Shown: positions 37,401-54,554 of the stretch, one piece after another
Position numbering within the stretch: position 1 is the stretch's first letter
Layout of the letters: each line of letters opens with the position of its first letter
NCBI GenBank assembly: GCA_021014325.1
Contig: CM037462.1
Location: 558,001-622,000 of the forward strand
Source of the DNA: Plazaster borealis
Lineage: Eukaryota; Echinodermata; Asteroidea; Forcipulatida; Labidiasteridae
Direction of reading: 5' to 3'
DNA length: 64,000 bases
Program-made: the position numbers and the translations under genes
Notes under the pieces: model-generated
The model's database searches: none
What the model saw: the letters and a program-made list of their open reading frames with translations, nothing else
What the model was told of the DNA's origin: nothing

Positions 37401-40400
37401 TCCAAAGTGCAGCAGCACGAGGGAAAAAGCTAGTGGAATAGATTGTAAGATGATGGAAAGCAAGATACAGGTAGGGAGTTCCAAAGTGCAGCAGTACGAG
37501 GGAAGAAGCTAGTGGAATAGATTGTAAGATGATGGAAAGCAAGATACAGGTAGGGAGTTCCAAAGTGCAGCAGTACGAGGGAAGAAGCTAGTGGAATAGA
37601 TTGTAAGATGGTGGAAAGCAAGATACAGGTAGGGAGTTCCAAAGTGCAGCAGTACGAGGGAAGAAGCTAGTGGAATAGATTGTAAGATGATGGAAAGCAA
37701 GATACAGGTAGGGAGTTCCAAAGTGCAGCAGTACGAGGGAAGAAGCTAGTGGAATAGATTGTAAGATGGTGGAAAGCAAGATACAGGTAGGGAGTTCCAA
37801 AGTGCAGCAGTACGAGGGAAGAAGCTAGTGGAATAGATTGTAAGATGGTGGAAAGCAAGATACAGGTAGGGAGTTCCAAAGTGCAGCAGTACGAGGGAAG
37901 AAGCTAGTGGAATAGATTGTAAGATGGTGGAAAGCAAGATACAGGTAGGGAGTTCCAAAGTGCAGCAGCACGAGGGAAGAAGCTAGTGGAATAGATTGTA
38001 AGATGGTGAAAACAAGATACAGGTAGGGAGTTCCAAAGTGCAGCAGTACGAGGGAAGAAGCTAGTGGAATAGATTGTAAGATGGTGAAAACAAGATACAG
38101 GTAGGGAGTTCCAAAGTGCAGCAGTACGAGGGTAGAAGCTAGTGGAATAGATTGTAAGATGGTGGAAAGCAAGATACAGGTAGGGAGTTCCAAAGTGCAG
38201 CAGCACGAGGGTAGAAGCTAGTGGAATAGATTGTAAGATGGTGGAAAGCAAGATACAGGTAGGGAGTTCCAAAGTGCAGCAGCACGAGGGAAGAAGCTAG
38301 TGGAATAGATTGTAAGATGATGGAAAGCAAGATACAGGTAGGGAGTTCCAAAGTGCAGCAGAACGAGGGTAGAAGCTAGTGGAATAGATTGTAAGATGGT
38401 GGAAAGCAAGATACAGGTAGGGAGTTCCAAAGTGCAGCAGAACGAGGGTAGAAGCTAGTGGAATAGATTGTAAGATGGTGGAAAGCAAGATACAGGTAGG
38501 GAGTTCCAAAGTGCAGCAGCACGAGGGTAGAAGCTAGTGGAATAGATTGTAAGATGATGGAAAGCAAGATACAGGTAGGGAGTTCCAAAGTGCAGCAGCA
38601 CGAGGGAAGAAGCTAGTGGAATAGATTGTAAGATGGTGGAAAGCAAGATACAGGTAGGGAGTTCCAAAGTGCAGCAGAACGAGGGTAGAAGCTAGTGGAA
38701 TAGATTGTAAGATGATGGAAAGCAAGATACAGGTAGGGAGTTCCAAAGTGCAGCAGAACGAGGGTAGAAGCTAGTGGAATAGATTGTAAGATGGTGGAAA
38801 GCAAGATACAGGTAGGGAGTTCCAAAGTGCAGCAGCACGAGGGTAGAAGCTAGTGGAATAGATTGTAAGATGATGGAAAGCAAGATACAGGTAGGGAGTT
38901 CCAAAGTGCAGCAGCACGAGGGTAGAAGCTAGTGGAATAGATTGTAAGATGGTGGAAAGCAAGATACAGGAAGGGAGTTCCAAAGTGCAGCAGAACGAGG
39001 GTAGAAGCTAGTGGAATAGATTGTAAGATGATGGAAAGCAAGATACAGGAAGGGAGTTCCAAAGTGCAGCAGAACGAGGGTAGAAGCTAGTGGAATAGAT
39101 TGTAAGATGGTGGAAAGCAAGATACAGGTAGGGAGTTCCAAAGTGCAGCAGCACGAGGGAAAAAGCTAGTGGAATAGATTGTAAGATGATGGAAAGCAAG
39201 ATACAGGTAGGGAGTTCCAAAGTGCAGCAGAACGAGGGTAGAAGCTAGTGGAATAGATTGTAAGATGGTGGAAAGCAAGATACAGGTAGGGAGTTCCAAA
39301 GTGCAGCAGTACGAGGGTAGAAGCTAGTGGAATAGATTGTAAGATGATGGAAAGCAAGATACAGGTAGGGAGTTCCAAAGTGCAGCAGTACAAGGGAAGA
39401 AGCTAGTGGAATAGATTGTAAGATGGTGGAAAGCAAGATACAGGTAGGGAGTTCCAAAGTGCAGCAGAACGAGGGAAGAAGCTAGTGGAATAGATTGTAA
39501 GATGATGGAAAGCAAGATACAGGTAGGGAGTTCCAAAGTGCAGCAGAACGAGGGAAGAGAGCTAGTGGAATAGATTGTAAGATGATGGAAAGCAAGATAC
39601 AGGTAGGGAGTTCCAAAGTGCAGCAGAACGAGGGAAGAAGCTAGTGGAATAGATTGTAAGATGGTGGAAAGCAAGATACAGGTAGGGAGTTCCAAAGTGC
39701 AGCAGAACGAGGGAAGAAGCTAGTGGAATAGATTGTAAGATGGTGGAAAGCAAGATACAGGTAGGGAGTTCCAAAGTGCAGCAGAACGAGGGAAGAAGCT
39801 AGTGGAATAGATTGTAAGATGGTGGAAAGCAAGATACAGGTAGGGAGTTCCAAAGTGCAGCAGTACGGGGGAAGAAGCTAGTGGAATAGATTGTAAGATG
39901 GTGGAAAGCAAGATACAGGTAGGGAGTTCCAAAGTGCAGCAGCACGAGGGAAAAAGCCAGCAGTGCATCTCACAGTACGGGCCTTTGGAACAGATACAGT
40001 GATTGGATGAGAAGAGATGCAGCAAAGCATGTATTGTTAAACTAAGTTTGTTTCTTAGCTACCTCCAAGTCCAGATACAATATCAGTCGCAGCAGAAGGT
40101 TCAGCAAATTCATCTGTGAATGATTCGGCAGAGCGACTTGATTGCGTCATGCTGGTACCAAAGACTGATCTGCAAAGAGACAAGAAGATATACGCTAATA
40201 ATCTCTCAAGTGAAGAATCCAAGATATCAATAGTTACTTCAAATCAAGTTTGTAAACAAAAATTGTATTTACTCTTGATTTGCACAATTTTTTGCTCCAG
40301 GGGACAAAGTTGTATTAAAATAAAACGTGGAGAATGACGAGTGAGAAATTCTTCACGCAACCTTGTTGTTAGAACATTTTTTTTGATGCGTCGTACCTTT

Positions 40401-43400
40401 TTATTACGCCATGTTTTTCACCCATGTATGCCAAAATGATACCATGTGACACGTGTGTGTGCAAAATTTGTAATACAGATTCTATGTCATTTAGATCGAC
40501 CAATAAAAGATGCTGAAAATGCTTGGTGCGCGCCGTCATTTTGCCATGCATGCAATTCATGTGATACGATTTTGCCAATTTTGCCATACAAAATCAGGAT
40601 AAAAACCCGAGAAAGCACAAAGCTGGCAGATTAGGAGAAAAGACTTCCAAAAGGGCTAATGAAGATGTGTCCACTAACTTGATAAAGTGCTGTTTAGGTG
40701 CGGATGGTGATTATATAAGGCTTAAGATCCATGAGTCCGTCATGAATTGTATAATGCGTAGTGCGCAATCCTTAAAAATGAAATTACACGCCAATGCACA
40801 TTATTTTTACGGTTAATGCAGTATGCGATAAAGATACATGGAATCATGTGCATTGCTTGGCGTGTACTTCATTTGTACGTATTGTGCACTAGGCATTACG
40901 CACAACGCATGACGGACACAAATTTCTGGCCTTATACTGTAATTCCCGCTACAGGGTGGATTATAAATGAATAAGTTATAAAAGTTATACCTCGTGAACG
41001 GTCCTGCAAAACTTGTATTCCCAGTCTGATAGATGGACGCTTGAGACATCAGGTCAGTTGGCTGCAATTCAAAGTCAAACAGGATTGTGGTTCAGACAGT
41101 CTATATGCGTGATAAAATAGAATTAGCTGTTGCAAACTGCATGCTTACCAACCAAAAGAACCTATGGTATAACATTTCGACCCTAGCAGACTCTGCTAGG
41201 GTCGAAACGTCAGGCCATTAACTATTTTTTACAGTCTATATGTGTGTATGTGTGTGTTTACTCTTTGAATCATTAACACAGATTGGAAATGTTCAACTTT
41301 GGTTTTTGGGGAATTTTCGTTTAGATACACCCAGTAACTAAAGACTAGTTACTTCTGAAAGTTCACTGTTTATAAAGTTAAAACCAGTACCAATCCTCCA
41401 GGGAAATATTTTCCTCTGAAAGCTCACTGCTATAGCGTTTCCTTTCAGGGGGTGTTTGACAGCCAGTTTGCCGACTTACCAACTACCAATATTCTCCAAT
41501 ATTTCAAGAAAGATTCACATGAACAGCAACGAACCCCAGTGTTCAACAATGTCAAAGCAACAAACTTTCTTTCTTTTACAATTGTGTGCTTATAAGGACA
41601 AAATATTGACTTTTGATGAGCAAAACTATTGAAATTTTAGTCTGGATGTCCTTGTTCAACTCGACTTAGTGCTTTATTTGTCAACAGAGGGTCAAAATGC
41701 CGACTGATACAAATTGTTGAGGATGTAACACCCCCCTTGGTCGCTACACCCCTAGGTGTACTTTCTCTTTAAGATAGCTCAGAACCTAGCACTAAACAGT
41801 AACACTTACAGTTGACAGTAATGTTAACAGTACATGTAGTTGTTTCCTTAGTCACTTACTGTTCCACCACTGGAGTCACCCCCACTGCCAAAGATTTTAC
41901 TCTGATTGTGTTTGACGGCGTTGGGATCCAAAATGAGAAGAGGCTGGGGTGTAACATCGGTACCTTGCTCATCAAACACCTAGTATACAAAAAACAAGGA
42001 ATTAATACACTGTACTGTCATTTAGAAAACGGTGGATGGGCTTTTCTGCAGTACTGCATATATTTTTAGTTTAACATCAGCGCGTTGTGTTCGCGTGGCT
42101 TTCTAGTAAAAATAAGACAGAATCTTTGTAAGGAGTGTTATAATACCAATTGTTTCATAATCAAATAATTTTGGCCATAAGTTGCACATGATGTTGGACA
42201 GTTGGGATTTTCATCTGGAGCTAAGAAAACTATATACCTGGATCACGGTGTTAGTCTTTCCACCAAGACGGTGGTCAACTTTATTGTCCAGAGCCATCTG
42301 ACTCTTACGGCTGGAAGAGTTAAGTGTTGTACGGGACGCACCGCCGACCGTCACACTGCGATCTTTGGCATTGAGTCGACTTTGGCTTAGCTGGCTCGTC
42401 AATAGCTTGCTGCGGTTAGCGCCAGGAGGTACTGCCCCGGGCACCTTGAGCACGCTGGGGAGAAATTCAAAACCAGTGAAGTCCTTGAGTGCTACGGAAG
42501 TATAGGCCTATACTGAATGAACAAATCATTTGCTCAAGTTTTCCTTTTAGTGACGTGAAAGTTCTTTCTTCTCATAAAATCTGATGGGTTTGAAGATGTG
42601 CTGATTTAGGTTTGAGAATACAAATACAGCATAAACAAACGATTAATTGATGGTCCAACATATTTTGAAGTTACACAATGTTCAAGAGATTGATCTTTAT
42701 CTAAAAAGAACATGATTTACTTGAGCGCTTCTGTACCAATCAAACCCTGGATCAAGTATAAAACGACATTTGCAAAACCTTCTTGATGATGGAAAAATTG
42801 TGAACAGATATGTGTGTTCTAGTCAAGATTTCTGCTCACACTGGCCCACTTCAAAGCGAGACATCGTGTGTATGACAGACAGAATCACAAATGATGCCCA
42901 AGTCCAAATTCCTACCTCTAGAATTTTGATAATAAACCTATTAGCCTATATATTGATTGTGTAAACACATACCAAGTTGTAGGCATACACATGAGCTGTT
43001 ATTTGACTTGGTTGTTGATCACACGCAAGCATTTTGAAATTCAGTTTTGGTTATTTGCACATGCATTTCACACCATGACAAGACCTTGAACGGTTTGGAC
43101 TTAATTAAACAACAGGAATTTTCATACAATGAAGACAAAGTTTACTGTAAATAAATGTAAACACTCGTCTACCTTTGAGATCTTTCACAAAGATGTCAAA
43201 GTATGAAATTGAAAACAATTATTCAATTTTGATTTTGATGGGAGGGGTCAATGGGCACTGTTGTCATGTTCAAAGCTAGTCTTTTTTGGCGACGCTGTTT
43301 TTTTTAATTGTCATCGGTAGAGGGCGCAACATTGACTGGCTCGGAGGCTGGCTCGGAGGGACTGGGCAAGTCTACGAATCTGGATCTTGAGCCAAATGTT

Positions 43401-44444
43401 TGTGTGATACAGATATCTCTTCTCTAGCATGGAGGAAGTCTCCAGTAATTTGTGTTGCGATATCAGCGACTACGTTAACAAAATCAACGTCGCCAATCAA
43501 GACTAGATTGTAGCAGGCCTGCGGCTGTAAATGGAATTATGAACTCTCACCCAGTAGTGCAATACTCATGCAGTTTAGTGTCTTTTAATTATAAAAATAA
43601 ATTTATTATATTAACCTTAATTAGAAATAGAAGCTGCTGCCAAAACCAAGTAATTAGAATCAGTAAATAATGTTAGCATAGACTATAGTTTTAACTTAAT
43701 TAATTTATGTAACTAATTTAGAAAAAAAAAATTAGGGCACATGTTTACTACACGTGTTTATGGACTGCAACTGGGCACTTGAATTTCCATGCACCTTCTG
43801 AGTCTAGACAAGTGCGTGAAGACTGAAATTCCAGCGTCAAGTTGCAGACAGCTATTCAATAATGGGTGTTTGAATAAACAAATCTGCCCGTTAGATTTTT
43901 GAACAACATGGTTGGTATGGTGCAAAATAAGATTAGTGTATAGTAAAAAAGTAACCGTGAAAGTATAACAAAATAGTTAGACAAACAAAAAGGCAAAGCA
44001 CTTCCACACACTAGTCTGGGGAAAAAATACTGTAAGTCTGGACTGCTGTACAGTCAGACAGTGTTGGGTGTTAAGTTACATATTAAAATTGGCAAACAAA
44101 TCACAATGAAACTGAACAACACGCAGCAGATGGGGAGGGCCGAGGGTTGGCAACATTTGTTTTGCTGCAACAGAGTCATGTCATAACAATGTTAATGTAA
44201 CAAAATGTGTAACACAGTGCAGTGTTGTTTTTTTACTGTTCATCATTTATTAGTCAAACAAAATAGATGCTAAGCTAACTCAATTCGAAGCATGTCAAGT
44301 TAAGTTTCAACGAAAAGCCAGGGGCGCCTCCTCATCAATTTCAAAGTCAAAACAAATCTATCCTAGTTGTTAAGTCTAGACTTAACTGACCATAGGGGCC
44401 TACTATCTAACTGCTTACCCCGGTTTTGCTTTCCCGGTCGACAT
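22453..44444 (-). CDS. DNAI4: Dynein axonemal intermediate chain 4 (WDR78), 23 coding exons
   Basis: Exons in gene order: 44419-44444, 42238-42454, 41860-41979, 40991-41061, 40063-40169, 35868-36049, 35097-35204, 34556-34628, 33841-33963, 33113-33234, 31849-31951, 31273-31436, 30634-30720, 29406-29483, 29005-29078, 28405-28549, 27838-27986, 27019-27106, 25784-25912, 24759-24856, 24042-24117, 23816-23893, 22453-22515. All junctions are GT-AG and phases agree throughout, giving 826 aa (human 848). The N-terminal part is low complexity. Residues about 182-300 contain the family-specific ETDTIWMLDLPG, KERNEKYKE and RYAERGMQTFNE. From about residue 417 onward come WD40 blades, with LWAYTCNLTKGRNV, CMSWNNHNKDLLAVGYG, VWQLKW, IYLAGTEEGHIHKCSCSYNE, RIEWSPFLPDVF and MDLSWSPNSATVFG. 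The product is an intermediate chain of an inner-arm dynein in motile cilia. Start ATG is at 44442-44444 and stop TGA at 22453-22455. The first exon rests on frame and donor only. Confidence 0.93.
22516..23815. other. DNAI4 last intron, repeat-rich
   Basis: No exon is seen on either strand. Around 22970-23085 the sequence reads like a decayed repeat with inverted CCATTTTG / CAAAATGG words. A C-rich run lies near 23580. Confidence 0.4.
24219..24426. mobile_element. MITE with GGGCCrTGyCACAC inverted ends (DNAI4 intron 20)
   Basis: The left end GGGGCCGTGCCACACGGGGC and the right end, read in complement as AGGGCCATGTCACACAAAGC, are diverged terminal inverted repeats about 22 bp long. The interior is non-coding. 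Confidence 0.55.
25209..25737. mobile_element. Family-C palindromic repeat interrupted by a family-A MITE
   Basis: The left half, 25209-25325, starts GGGCTCGATTTCACAAAGCA. The right half, 25698-25737, ends GTGAAATCAGCCCCTGG. The two halves become continuous with the uninterrupted copy at 22090-22222 (CATCTTAAGATCAAT) when 25326-25695 is removed. The nesting shows family A inserted after family C. Confidence 0.7.
25326..25695. mobile_element. MITE family A, full copy (370 bp), nested
   Basis: The copy begins AAGGCATAGTACACGCTTGG and ends ATTACCAAACGTGTAC...GCCTT, with TA on both sides (25324-25325 and 25696-25697). It belongs to the same subfamily as the partial copy at 1-174. It lies in DNAI4 intron 19. 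Confidence 0.75.
26767..26959. mobile_element. 193-bp hairpin MITE (family B), copy 2 (DNAI4 intron 18)
   Basis: The arms read GGGACCAATTTCATAGAACT and AGCTCTATGAAATTGGGCCC. Shared interior words are ATACCAGACACAAAATGTAC and GGTAACCTTATTCC. Confidence 0.85.
28110..28434. repeat. 32-bp minisatellite containing the exon 16 splice donor of DNAI4
   Basis: About ten imperfect copies of a 32-bp unit run from DNAI4 intron 16 into the 3' end of exon 16. On the gene strand each unit contains GGCAGATCAGAAAGGTAAAC, that is, the last codons of the exon plus the GTAAAC donor. The true donor is at 28403-28404; the other units carry the same donor-like word. Confidence 0.8.
28610..28900. repeat. 34-bp minisatellite in DNAI4 intron 15
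   Basis: Five good copies of a 34-bp unit (TCCTGGTTCAAGGGGCGGCA...) end at 28640, 28674, 28708, 28742 and 28776 if the AAAATC/AAAATG word is taken as marker. More diverged copies follow to about 28900. All three forward frames stay open across the good copies, which is a property of the repeat and not coding. Confidence 0.75.
29540..29780 (+). repeat. SINE 3' portion with (ATT)n tail in DNAI4 intron 13
   Basis: The phrase AAGAACCCAGTTCCACTTATC...GGTGTTTCTGGCAGTGG matches the body of the SINE at 60955-61250. The 3' end is GCGCTATATAAGACCCC followed by ATTATTATTAT. Confidence 0.55.
30010..30500 (+). pseudogene. 5'-truncated non-LTR retrotransposon fragment (ORF2 C-terminus)
   Basis: A plus-strand frame inside DNAI4 intron 13 contains VENEIHFLIECPLYAELRQ followed by KFAFLLMSSQEKEL. 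This is the C-terminal H/C motif region commonly found at the end of non-LTR retrotransposon ORF2 proteins (family resemblance from memory). It continues in a shifted frame as FDELKERAKC and ends with an AATTCAATTCAATT tail. The sequence is truncated and frameshifted, so it is dead. Confidence 0.6.
30829..30945. repeat. Interspersed repeat (family D), copy 1
   Basis: The block beginning GATAAAATAGAATTAGCTGT recurs at 41108-41230 with CTTACCAACCAAAAG and GGCCTGACGTTT/AAACGTCAGGCC words. A third, partial relative lies near 48425-48520 (TTTCGACCCTAGC and GCATTTATACCGCAGGCC). Confidence 0.6.
31685..31786 (-). CDS. Candidate 102-bp cassette exon of DNAI4 (between exons 11 and 12)
   Basis: On the gene strand an acceptor TTTTTAG precedes 31786 and a donor AAAGGTGTGA follows 31685. 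The enclosed 102 bp have the same phase as the flanking junction (one base carried over on both sides), so inclusion adds 34 residues without breaking the frame. They read VVQGWEFGVHVFGVPQ...KPSLLRATTK. Skipping gives LPILPDIDRIVEEE, inclusion puts the segment between LPILPA and KDIDRIV. I do not recognise the segment in known DNAI4 proteins. An open frame of this length can occur by chance. Confidence 0.35.
32721..32861. mobile_element. Palindromic hairpin repeat (family C relative), 141 bp
   Basis: GGGGTCGATTTCACAAAACT at the left pairs with TCTTTGTGAAATCGGCCCC at the right. The interior is made of TAGGACTAGTCCTA-type palindromic words. It directly abuts family-B copy 3. Confidence 0.75.
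32863..33055. mobile_element. 193-bp hairpin MITE (family B), copy 3 (DNAI4 intron 10)
   Basis: It begins GGGCCCAATTTAATAGAGCT and ends GGCTCCATGAAATTGAGCC. It is more diverged than the other three copies but the same length. Confidence 0.8.
34043..34160. repeat. Fragment of repeat family E
   Basis: GCGGGTACAATCATTTGTAAA...TTTCAAACAGTATACTCTGC and CTTGTCTTCAGGAGAATG are shared with the fuller copy at 55617-55817. Confidence 0.55.
34243..34507. mobile_element. Long inverted repeat with ~100-bp arms (DNAI4 intron 8)
   Basis: The left arm, 34243-34342, starts TCGGCTCAGAACTATAAGGT. The right arm, 34406-34507, is its near-perfect inverted complement ending AGTTCTGAGCCGA. The arms are separated by about 63 bp. 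The structure ends 48 bp after the exon 8 donor in gene orientation and could form a strong hairpin in the pre-mRNA. Confidence 0.8.
35398..35772. mobile_element. MITE family A, full copy (375 bp, DNAI4 intron 6)
   Basis: It begins AAGGGATTGTATACGTTTGG and ends ATTACCAAACGTATAC...CCCTT, with TA at 35396-35397 and 35773-35774. It is close to the 1678-2041 copy in inverted orientation, including the CAGTAACG palindrome core. Confidence 0.75.
36579..39958. repeat. 79-bp minisatellite, about 43 tandem copies (DNAI4 intron 5)
   Basis: The unit begins AGATGGTGGAAAGCAAGATA and repeats every 79 bp, with only a few variable positions (for example GTA/GAA after AGATACAG, and TACG/CACG/AACG). Two units near 37999 and 38078 carry small deletions and one near 39555 an extra base pair. 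Because 79 is not a multiple of three, each minus-strand frame is read in turn. The translation includes FPRTAALWNSLPVSCFPPSY, which resembles the C-terminal end of non-LTR retrotransposon ORF2 proteins. It is not a gene of its own. Confidence 0.92.
40735..40917. mobile_element. MITE with GTCCGTCATG inverted ends (DNAI4 intron 4)
   Basis: The 183-bp element has perfect 10-bp ends, GTCCGTCATG and CATGACGGAC. Partial inverted complementarity continues inward (AATGCGTAGTGCGCAAT against ATTGTGCACTAGGCATT). Confidence 0.7.
41108..41230. repeat. Interspersed repeat (family D), copy 2 with hairpin
   Basis: It shares GATAAAATAGAATTAGCTGT with 30829. It contains a short hairpin, TTTCGACCCTAGCAGA against TCTGCTAGGGTCGAAA. 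Confidence 0.65.
42455..44418. other. DNAI4 intron 1, no further exon seen
   Basis: Both strands were scanned for exons with matching phase; none is convincing. A short plus-strand frame starts ATGGAGGAAGTCTCC near 43430 but stops after 26 codons. Confidence 0.4.
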
Positions 44445-44918
44445 AACTACAGCTATTTTTAGCTGCACAAACACTAGAAACTGCGATTCATTAGATAGCC
44501 AGAACTTCCTGAAAGAACTTTGACAGTGCAAACTGTTCCTGTTTAGATCAAAGCGAACCGCCGCTCACGCTGAAGGGTTGCTATGACATTTGCCGTATCA
44601 GATTTCTTCAGTTCCTCTTTTCTTTTCTAAGCTTTGATTGGTTTACTGACGTTAGCCTTATTTAGAAATACCGCATATAATATCAATTAGTTGATAAAAA
44701 TTAACAACTTTTAAATTGCTGAAATCTTAAAAAATCAACACTTTACATTAAAATAACAAAGATAATAATATTTTTGAGGTAAATATTCTCTTTTACATTA
44801 AATACTTAATTTCTAAATCAACCAATCACCGTTTGTTTTTCATTCCGTTCGGTAAGACCTTTTCATCCGGGCAGTTTTTGACCTTTCAGGTCAACGATAT
44901 CCCATCATACTCTTCAAA
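44445..44918. promoter_or_regulatory. Divergent promoter region between DNAI4 and MIER1
   Basis: The two start codons are 474 bp apart on opposite strands, so both 5' leaders and promoters must lie here. Visible words include an inverted CCAAT box (GATTGG near 44636), a CRE-like TGACGTTA (near 44648) and the X-box-like site at 44577-44590. No TATA box is evident. Human WDR78 and MIER1 are likewise divergent neighbours. Confidence 0.6.
44577..44590 (-). promoter_or_regulatory. RFX X-box-like motif upstream of DNAI4
   Basis: On the DNAI4 strand the site reads AATGTCATAGCAAC. It matches 11 of 14 positions of the X-box consensus GTTRCCATRGYAAC, with an intact right half-site AGCAAC. It lies 133 bp before the DNAI4 start codon. 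RFX factors activate ciliary genes through such sites, so the location is meaningful even though the left half is weak. Confidence 0.45.
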
Positions 44919-51185
<6,267 letters not shown>

Positions 51186-54100
51186 GGGAGGGGGTCTGCA
51201 CAAGTTGCAGTGGCTTTCTCTTCCAGAAGAAAAAAACAGAGCGTTGGCGTTTACGACAAAGAAAAAGAATTGTGAGCGGTCAAGCACGTTTTTTTTGTAC
51301 GTGTCTGAGTGCAGGATGTGGTCATCGTTTCTAAGGAGCCTGTAAACAACATTATTTATTTTTTCTAAGAATATATACCATTGTATGATTCATATGTGGC
51401 GTTGGAGATGTGTGTGTTATTGTTTTCAGATTTGATGATGGAATGAACTAAGGGTTGACCCTCCATGACTTGGGGAGTGTCTTAAAAGTCTAAAAGGTTG
51501 GAATGTTCTTAATGGATCGATCAGGTGTACAAAGTCCGGTCCAATGGACCATCCGAACATTCCATTGGAATGTTCAAAAAGCTAACGCGAATATTCCTTC
51601 ACGTAGGATTGTTCCCGTAGAACAGCACAATGTTGGGGTCCAGCAGAGCGTTCTGGTTGGTGCACAGGATTACGGGCGTATGTCTACGGGATCATTCCTT
51701 TGTGCCTAGAACCTGCCCGACTTTTTGAGACGCCCCCTTATTGTCCCTATTGACTGACTATTCATGAATCTCACTGCCAGTGTTTGAAAGGTGGAGTAAA
51801 TATAGAAACATAGCATTCATGCATTCATGCTAAAAGCCAAGAGTGAAAATTAGTGATGAAAGTGAAAGATTTGGCATAGTTGGACACAATCCAATTTGTG
51901 TAAATCGATGGCCGCAAATTTGCATTGTATTTTCTGTCTATATATTCTGTACAGTACGTGAAACATGCACTCCTCATAGATGCAGCCCAGCATGGTGCTT
52001 GTACCGGCATCAACATGTATTTGAGTCTGAGGCCGTATCCAACTTGTTAGCTACGGCGTACGACTGTTGCTAAGACCGTCTTATATTTCAATGCATGATG
52101 ACGCAGCGATGTAGCCATAGCTGTAGCCACCAACTCGAACATGGCCTTTTATATTCAATGATCGGTCAATAGGGAGGGTTAGCTGGCCCAATTGAGAGCT
52201 TTAAATGGCATCACAAAGGGCAAACTTGCTTAGCACCTAATGCAATTTATATCTTCTGTGACTATTTGATTAGCTGCTTTGTAATAGGTCAGAAAATTGA
52301 ATGAAGTGTACTTGGATTTATTTATTATTTTTTGTTTTTTCATCGAAATGGACTGAAATTTGAAAAGATAGATTAAACTTAGATTGTTAGGATGAGTTGT
52401 TACACTATTTTAAAAGCATGTTGGGTGCTTTATATAGCAAAATAAGTAATATTCAAATGCACGTGATTGGACACTAAAAGTCTACCTTGTGGTTGGTGGA
52501 GAGCGGTTACGCTTCTTGAGATTATTTCTTCAATTTCCACTGCGATATATTTCAAAGTATAACTGCAGGCCTGGTACGTCATGTATGCAACAGAGGGAAT
52601 CGCCTCCATGCCCCTAGTCATTGCCTTGGTGCTCCTTGGTAAGTTCCACTAGAAATTGAAATTCCAGTCATATAATTGCCCTTAAGGGAAAACTGCCTTG
52701 CCCTAACAAGAACAAAGTATCGGACATTGTCATGCAATAAAAACAGCGTCATGTTATCTGAGGTGTAGGTATTTTTTGAAACCGGCATCAGGGTCGAAGG
52801 TTGTTTTGGTTTTGTGATTGCATCTGGGAAACATATCAGCGTTCTCCATCAACAGTGTCCGCTGGCCAAACCAGGGCTTGAATGTGTGGGGGGAAATCCA
52901 CAACACTGCAGGGCTTGTGCACTGATCATGCATGGTTGTGTACACTTTGATCCAATGTGTACAAATTCTATGGTCAAGAGTGGGTTAAGGATTTTTGAAT
53001 GTTTTCAAATGGTCAATCAATTGGAAAATATTCCATAGTGAAGTATTAGTATTACTCAATTGAAAAACGCAAGACAGATGAACTTGTCTGGTCTTGAGTT
53101 TACTGGCCCAACGCTAAAAAATCACTGGCCTCATGAAGATCCAGTGTTAATTTTGAGCCCTGCAAATGCTTTTTAAAACACTTATGGACCTTTTCTCCAT
53201 ATGGTCCGGCTGGCCAGTTCATTGGTAAAAACCATGAAATATGGACTGGTAAAAAGGCTGGCAGACTAGTGAATCGACATCACTGGCTAGTCGCTGACAA
53301 AAGTTTAAAAAGGCAAACATTGACCAGGTCGTAGTTCGTAAACCCTGTTGATCATCGGTGACTTCCTGTTGTAATTTGTAAGGATATCCATTCTTAAATC
53401 CTTAACAGAAATTTGTAGTTTCCACCAAGGTGGGTCCATGTACTCTCCAAGCCTGGTTCATGCAATGTCAAGTGACAACAAGTTTTTCTCATAGTCTGTT
53501 GTGACCATGGCTGTGATAGTTCCAAGTAGTCTATGCTATAGTTTTATTGCTGGTTGGTACTATATGCTTTTATTTGTTAAATCTTTAAAAAAAACTCCAA
53601 TTTAAAAACAGTTCTCTTTCGTAGACGGGAAGGACAAATTTAGTTGGTAATTGAATTAACTTCTGTCAGCAAATACATGTACATGCTTAGTGTAGCTCAG
53701 CCAAATTGATTTTCTGTACGCTAATTATGCTCTTTTAGCTTCTAATGTGACATTATTTCATACTAAAGTTGTTCATGATTTTTTTGGGGGGTGGGCTTTT
53801 GGTTTTGTTTTGTTTTTTTGGCGATGGCATCACAAGAAAAATTGACATTCACTAAATCCCTGAATATTATTATTTTTTTTAGTCAAGAAAAAGAGTTATT
53901 CCTGCGCTTGATAACATTTTTCAGCGAGTTGACCAACCATTTGAAACCATTCAACTGCAGAGGTTGTGTACGGTGGCACAACTGTGCCCAGAGTTGTGTT
54001 CACAGTATAGTATAGAGTATCACGTGATATCATATTGCAGGCTGGGGTAGTTTATGTATTATGAGACATAGTGAATAACATTAAATGGTCAGACAGTAGG

Positions 54101-54554
54101 AGGGTTAATGACAAACTGATAAAAACAATGATTGGCAGTCTTTAGCGCTTCAAGGGCAGTATCAAAGTGCTGTTATTATGACTCACTCCTACAGGGAATT
54201 TCTTTTCTGGATTTACCTCAACTCCTTAGGAGTAAGCAGCCCCAGCAATCAAATAAGTTCCTATAAAATTAACCAATCACAACAACAATTTTGTTTGTCC
54301 ATGTTGATTTTATTTGGTTAGGATGGGGCGAGTGGGTGCTTGATTTTCATCCGTGATGCCATTGCCATTATTTTCGTTGACATAAACTGAAAGTATTCTT
54401 GTACCTTTATATTATAAGTATAGAAAGTAAACTATTATTAAACTGTGCTGAAAGGTGGCAGTAGCATACACTCTTCCTTTTTAAACAATCCCCGCTGTGG
54501 CTTCATCTAACCCTAACCCCTTCTCCCAAATCCCCTAAAATCTTCTCCAGGAAG

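Noticed and set aside
36579..39958. CRISPR-like array
   Set aside because: Units are contiguous 79-bp tandem copies without unique spacers, in an animal intron.
36494..40025. Dozens of overlapping minus-strand frames of about 70 codons
   Set aside because: They are the same 79-bp minisatellite read through its three frames; period not divisible by three, no gene.
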